The translations under genes and the position numbers were made by a program. Shown here piece by piece: positions 61,566 through 64,000 of a stretch of 64,000 nucleotides of DNA (positions are counted from its first letter, which is position 1; every line of letters begins with the position of its first letter). The stretch covers positions 22,046 to 86,045 of the forward strand of contig CAJUPT010000008.1 of the NCBI GenBank assembly GCA_910588405.1. Direction: 5' to 3'. The notes beneath the pieces are model-generated. The model did no database searches. It saw nothing but the letters and a program-made list of their open reading frames with translations, and had not been told where the DNA came from. This DNA is from an uncultured Lachnospiraceae bacterium. GTDB taxonomy: Bacteria > Bacillota > Clostridia > Lachnospirales > Lachnospiraceae.

Positions 61566-62804
61566 TTACCTGATATACTTTTTCACAATCCCACCGTACT
61601 TTTCCAATATATAATCCGCTTCCGCATCAGTCAGTCTGGTATGCAGCGGCAGTGTTACCTCATTCTCAAATCGCTTATAACTATTGGGAAAATCCTCTAT
61701 CTGAAATCCCAGACGCCTGTAAGCCGTATGCATGGGCAGCGGTTTATAATGAACATTTGCGGAAACTCCCTGTTCCGCCAGTTCTTCTATAATCGCCTGA
61801 CGTTCCCCAAGACCAATCCCGGGAATACGGGTGATGTATAGATGTCCTGAAGACACATGGTCTTCGGTGAAATGAGGAAGCGTCTCCACACCTAAAGGTT
61901 TTAATACGGAATCATACTTTTCAATCAGTTCCTTGCGCCTTTTAAGCATATTCGGATACCGTTCTAACTGTGCCAGCCCCATGGCCCCCATAATGTCAGT
62001 CATATTACATTTGTACCATGGACCGACAATATCATATTCCCAGGCGCCTAGTTTGGTCTTAGCCAAAGCATCCTTACTCTGTCCATGAAGCGAAAATAAT
62101 TGAAGCTGATGATAAATTTCCTCATGATCCACTCCTTCCAATTTCCAGGCCAGTGCTCCCCCTTCAGCCGTAGTGAAATTTTTAACCGCATGAAAGCTAA
62201 AATTAGAAAAATCCGCAATGGAACCTACCACTCTTCCTTTATAAGAAGCACCCAGAGCATGAGCCGCATCTTCTACCACCGCCACTCTGCCAATAGATTT
62301 CTGCAGCTTATTAGACGGATCAAAGAACTTTTTTTTTCGCTCTACAATCTCAAATATTCTGTCATAATCACAGGGAACTCCGCCGATATCAACCGGAATC
62401 ACCGCCTTAGTATGTTCATTAATGGCTTGCTCCAAGGCGTCATAATCCATTTCCGGACTTCCTTTCTGGCAATCCACCAACACCAGCTTTGCACCTACAT
62501 GACAAATTACTGACGCAGAGGCCGTATACGTGTAAGCGCAGGTAATGACCTCGTCCTCCCTGCTGCCGTATGTTCCGTCCAATCCACAGGAATCCCCGCC
62601 AATCCCAAGAAGCCGCAGACTCATTTCTCCGGCTGCTGTTTGACTATTTAAGCAAACGCATCCATCCGCTCTTATATAATCCAATAACAGCGTCTCTAAT
62701 TTTTTAACCTTCGGACCAGTCGTAATCCAACCAGAGCGCAATGTGTCTATAACCTCCTTGATTTCTTTTTCAGAAATATCTGGAGGCGAAAATGGAATGT
62801 TCAT
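61566..62804 (-). CDS. DegT/DnrJ/EryC1 aminotransferase, first gene of locus II
   Basis: 412 residues. IPFSPPDISEKEIKEVIDTL and GWITTGPKVKKLE are the ArnB/PglE-like N-terminus, VAVVEDAAHALGASYKG the PLP aspartate region, and FSFHAVKNFTTAEGGALAW carries the PLP lysine. It probably makes a 4-amino sugar nucleotide used by the PglC-type enzyme next to it. AGGAG 9 nt upstream. A dehydratase partner is not in the window. Confidence 0.92.
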   Translation of the reverse strand: MNIPFSPPDISEKEIKEVIDTLRSGWITTGPKVKKLETLLLDYIRADGCVCLNSQTAAGEMSLRLLGIGGDSCGLDGTYGSREDEVITCAYTYTASASVICHVGAKLVLVDCQKGSPEMDYDALEQAINEHTKAVIPVDIGGVPCDYDRIFEIVERKKKFFDPSNKLQKSIGRVAVVEDAAHALGASYKGRVVGSIADFSNFSFHAVKNFTTAEGGALAWKLEGVDHEEIYHQLQLFSLHGQSKDALAKTKLGAWEYDIVGPWYKCNMTDIMGAMGLAQLERYPNMLKRRKELIEKYDSVLKPLGVETLPHFTEDHVSSGHLYITRIPGIGLGERQAIIEELAEQGVSANVHYKPLPMHTAYRRLGFQIEDFPNSYKRFENEVTLPLHTRLTDAEADYILEKYGGIVKKYIR

Positions 62805-63053
62805 TCTTTTTAGCTCCTGTTAAAACTCAGTTTCATATAAAACCATAGCTCCGCCATCCCCGCAACATCTCCCGACATCCCGAGGTCTCATGTATACAAA
62901 TGCTATTACAGCCTTTATATTCCTTCTATCTCCCTTCTCCCTCCATGCAGCCTTCAAACTCTCATGGATAGATCAGGATTTTATATGGTAGATTCACAGT
63001 TCTCTTTGTATATATAACAAAAAAGAACCTCCAAACCCATAACCCAACTTCAT
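62805..63053. other. intergenic spacer with a degenerate repeat
   Basis: No gene is supported here. 62987-63011 resembles 63139-63163, inside the 3' part of the next gene, with four mismatches in 25 nt (GGTAGATT.ACAGTT). A promoter for locus II must lie here, but I found no convincing consensus; a TATACA at about 62894 has only a weak -35. Confidence 0.4.
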
Positions 63054-63884
63054 TCACGGCACAGCCAGCCCTGTTCCCGTGATTTCCGCATTCTGTACTT
63101 TGGGTATATTTGGCATGTTCGGTGCATTTGACATGTAAGGTAGATTGACAGTTTGTTTTGTATTGCTGCCCAAAAAAGAAATCTCTTCCCTTTTCTTTGC
63201 CGCCCGCGCCCGCCATTCCGCGGCTTTCTCCTTTGACAAATTCCCCGCACAAAACGGGCATCCGCTCCCATAGGCGGTCCGGTTAAACAAATGTGCTTCC
63301 CACTCGTGTCCTTCCGAACATCTCCACCAGATACGCTGCCTGCTGTTAGGCCGTAGTTTCGTCGGATCAATCCCCTGGTTAAAAAGAGGATGCCACTCCT
63401 TCATCAGTTCTGGCTCCATCGTAACCAGGTCGTTAAATCCCGGCCAGGCTTTTTTCCCTGAGCAGTAGGGGCATTCATTCCCCTTTGTAGCCCGGTTCCC
63501 CACCGTCGCTTTCCACTCATGACCCAGTTCACACTGCCACCAGACATTTTTAACGCTTCCACAAGTAACCATCTCCGGCGTCAGCGTTCCGTTTTTCTCC
63601 GGATGCCACTGAGCGGCCAGCTCCGGGTACATGCTGGCTAAGTCATTATAGCCTGGCCAAGCCTTTCGGTTCGTACAGAAAGGGCAGCCTGCATCCTTCT
63701 TAACCCTGTCGCTGACCATCGCCTGCCACTTGTGACCTTTCTCACAAGTCCACCAGATCTTTTTATGGCTGGCAAAGCCGGTCTTTTCAGGGTCAAAATC
63801 TTTGTTTTCCGGGATGTCCCACTGCCAAATCAGATCCTTCTTATCATGCCGGACACAGTACTGCAGTAAGCTTACATTCTCCAT
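63054..63884 (-). CDS. treble-clef/zinc-ribbon repeat protein (PF14311-like)
   Basis: 276 residues. Three tandem repeats of about 65 residues, each with a W-W-x-C-x-x-G-H-x-W block (KIWWTCEKGHKWQAMV, NVWWQCELGHEWKATV, RIWWRCSEGHEWEAHL), then C-P-x-C (AGCPFCTNRKAWPGYNDL). This is the treble-clef zinc-ribbon family, common in endonuclease-linked and mobile-DNA proteins. AGGGGG precedes the ATG. It stands alone upstream of locus II; probable nucleic-acid binding, not proven. Confidence 0.85.
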   Translation of the reverse strand: MENVSLLQYCVRHDKKDLIWQWDIPENKDFDPEKTGFASHKKIWWTCEKGHKWQAMVSDRVKKDAGCPFCTNRKAWPGYNDLASMYPELAAQWHPEKNGTLTPEMVTCGSVKNVWWQCELGHEWKATVGNRATKGNECPYCSGKKAWPGFNDLVTMEPELMKEWHPLFNQGIDPTKLRPNSRQRIWWRCSEGHEWEAHLFNRTAYGSGCPFCAGNLSKEKAAEWRARAAKKREEISFLGSNTKQTVNLPYMSNAPNMPNIPKVQNAEITGTGLAVP

Positions 63885-63944
63885 ACAATGCCCCCTTAAG
63901 CAGTTTTTCTAACCGGACATACCTGCTAATACAGGCATAGACTG

Positions 63945-63973
63945 TTTTCGCAGATATTTCCCATCTGCGAAAA
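63945..63973. repeat. 11-bp perfect inverted repeat
   Basis: TTTTCGCAGAT (63945-63955) and ATCTGCGAAAA (63963-63973) with a 7-nt loop, upstream of the zinc-ribbon gene. Both strands end the stem in A, so it is not a standard terminator; an operator or end of an upstream element is possible. Confidence 0.6.
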
Positions 63974-64000
63974 AATGCGGATAAGCTTGATCAATAAAGG

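Noticed and set aside
63945..63973. Hairpin as a terminator
   Set aside because: Both strands finish the stem with A residues and no T tract, so kept only as an inverted repeat.
1..64000. CRISPR arrays, tRNA and rRNA genes
   Set aside because: No regularly spaced repeats and no tRNA- or rRNA-like sequence were noticed on either strand.

Overview
The window reads as chromosomal DNA of a Gram-positive anaerobe of the class Clostridia, most likely a Lachnospiraceae gut bacterium. The reasons are family content (EpsG-type polymerase, DUF6077 membrane protein, DegT/PglC initiation pair, PF09820-type ATPase), strong AGGAGG-type ribosome sites and protein wording. The species cannot be named from the sequence. 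No rRNA, tRNA or CRISPR array was seen.

Layout. (1) About 1-26.9 kb, all minus strand, relatively GC-rich: a polysaccharide locus with an ABC exporter (Wzm/Wzt), a WbaP-type initiating phosphotransferase, a Wzz-like chain-length protein, an EpsG-type polymerase, large membrane proteins, many GT-A and GT-B glycosyltransferases, hexapeptide acyltransferases, and two very large fused enzymes (an acyltransferase-GT4-GT2 fusion and a kinase-like-coiled coil-GT2-GT4 fusion). I see sigma70-type promoters at about 26.85, 22.9, 13.95 and 0.67 kb. (2) About 26.9-36.5 kb, mixed strands: an accessory stretch with a decayed LysR-type regulator, a conserved unknown, a PRiA4-ORF3-like protein, two divergent AAA ATPases, a DUF2971-like protein, a frameshifted IS with terminal repeats and a target duplication, a three-gene AT-rich cassette with a JAB/MPN-like protein, and a MITE-like element. 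(3) About 36.5-62.8 kb, all minus strand, clearly more AT-rich in its downstream half: a second, Wzx/Wzy-type capsule locus. It starts (right end) with a DegT aminotransferase and a PglC-type phosphotransferase. It then carries a complete gene set for UDP-2,3-diacetamido-2,3-dideoxy-mannuronate (WbpA, WbpB, WbpE, WbpD and WbpI types), glycosyltransferases, polymerase, two SDR epimerases, an AsnB-type amidotransferase, flippase, and a tail of modification genes (formyltransferase, SGNH hydrolase, acyltransferases, a second WbpE-like aminotransferase). (4) At the right edge, a treble-clef/zinc-ribbon repeat protein.

Most striking observation: three genes in the modification tail of the second locus each carry a long poly-G tract in the coding strand (10, 13 and 10 G), close to the start of the reading frame. 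Two of them are out of frame as read here, and the third is out of frame from its best start. This is the architecture of slipped-strand phase variation, here probably switching acyl and related decorations of a capsule. I see no other homopolymer G/C run this long in the window.

Other notable points: a canonical A-AAA-AAG -1 frameshift heptamer exactly at the frame break of the IS transposase; a small Cys-rich ORF overlapping a JAB-like gene; an in-frame stop splitting a DUF6077-type protein; and 21-bp direct repeats around a structured spacer at 16.2-16.34 kb. All family names come from reading motifs by eye; no searches were run.
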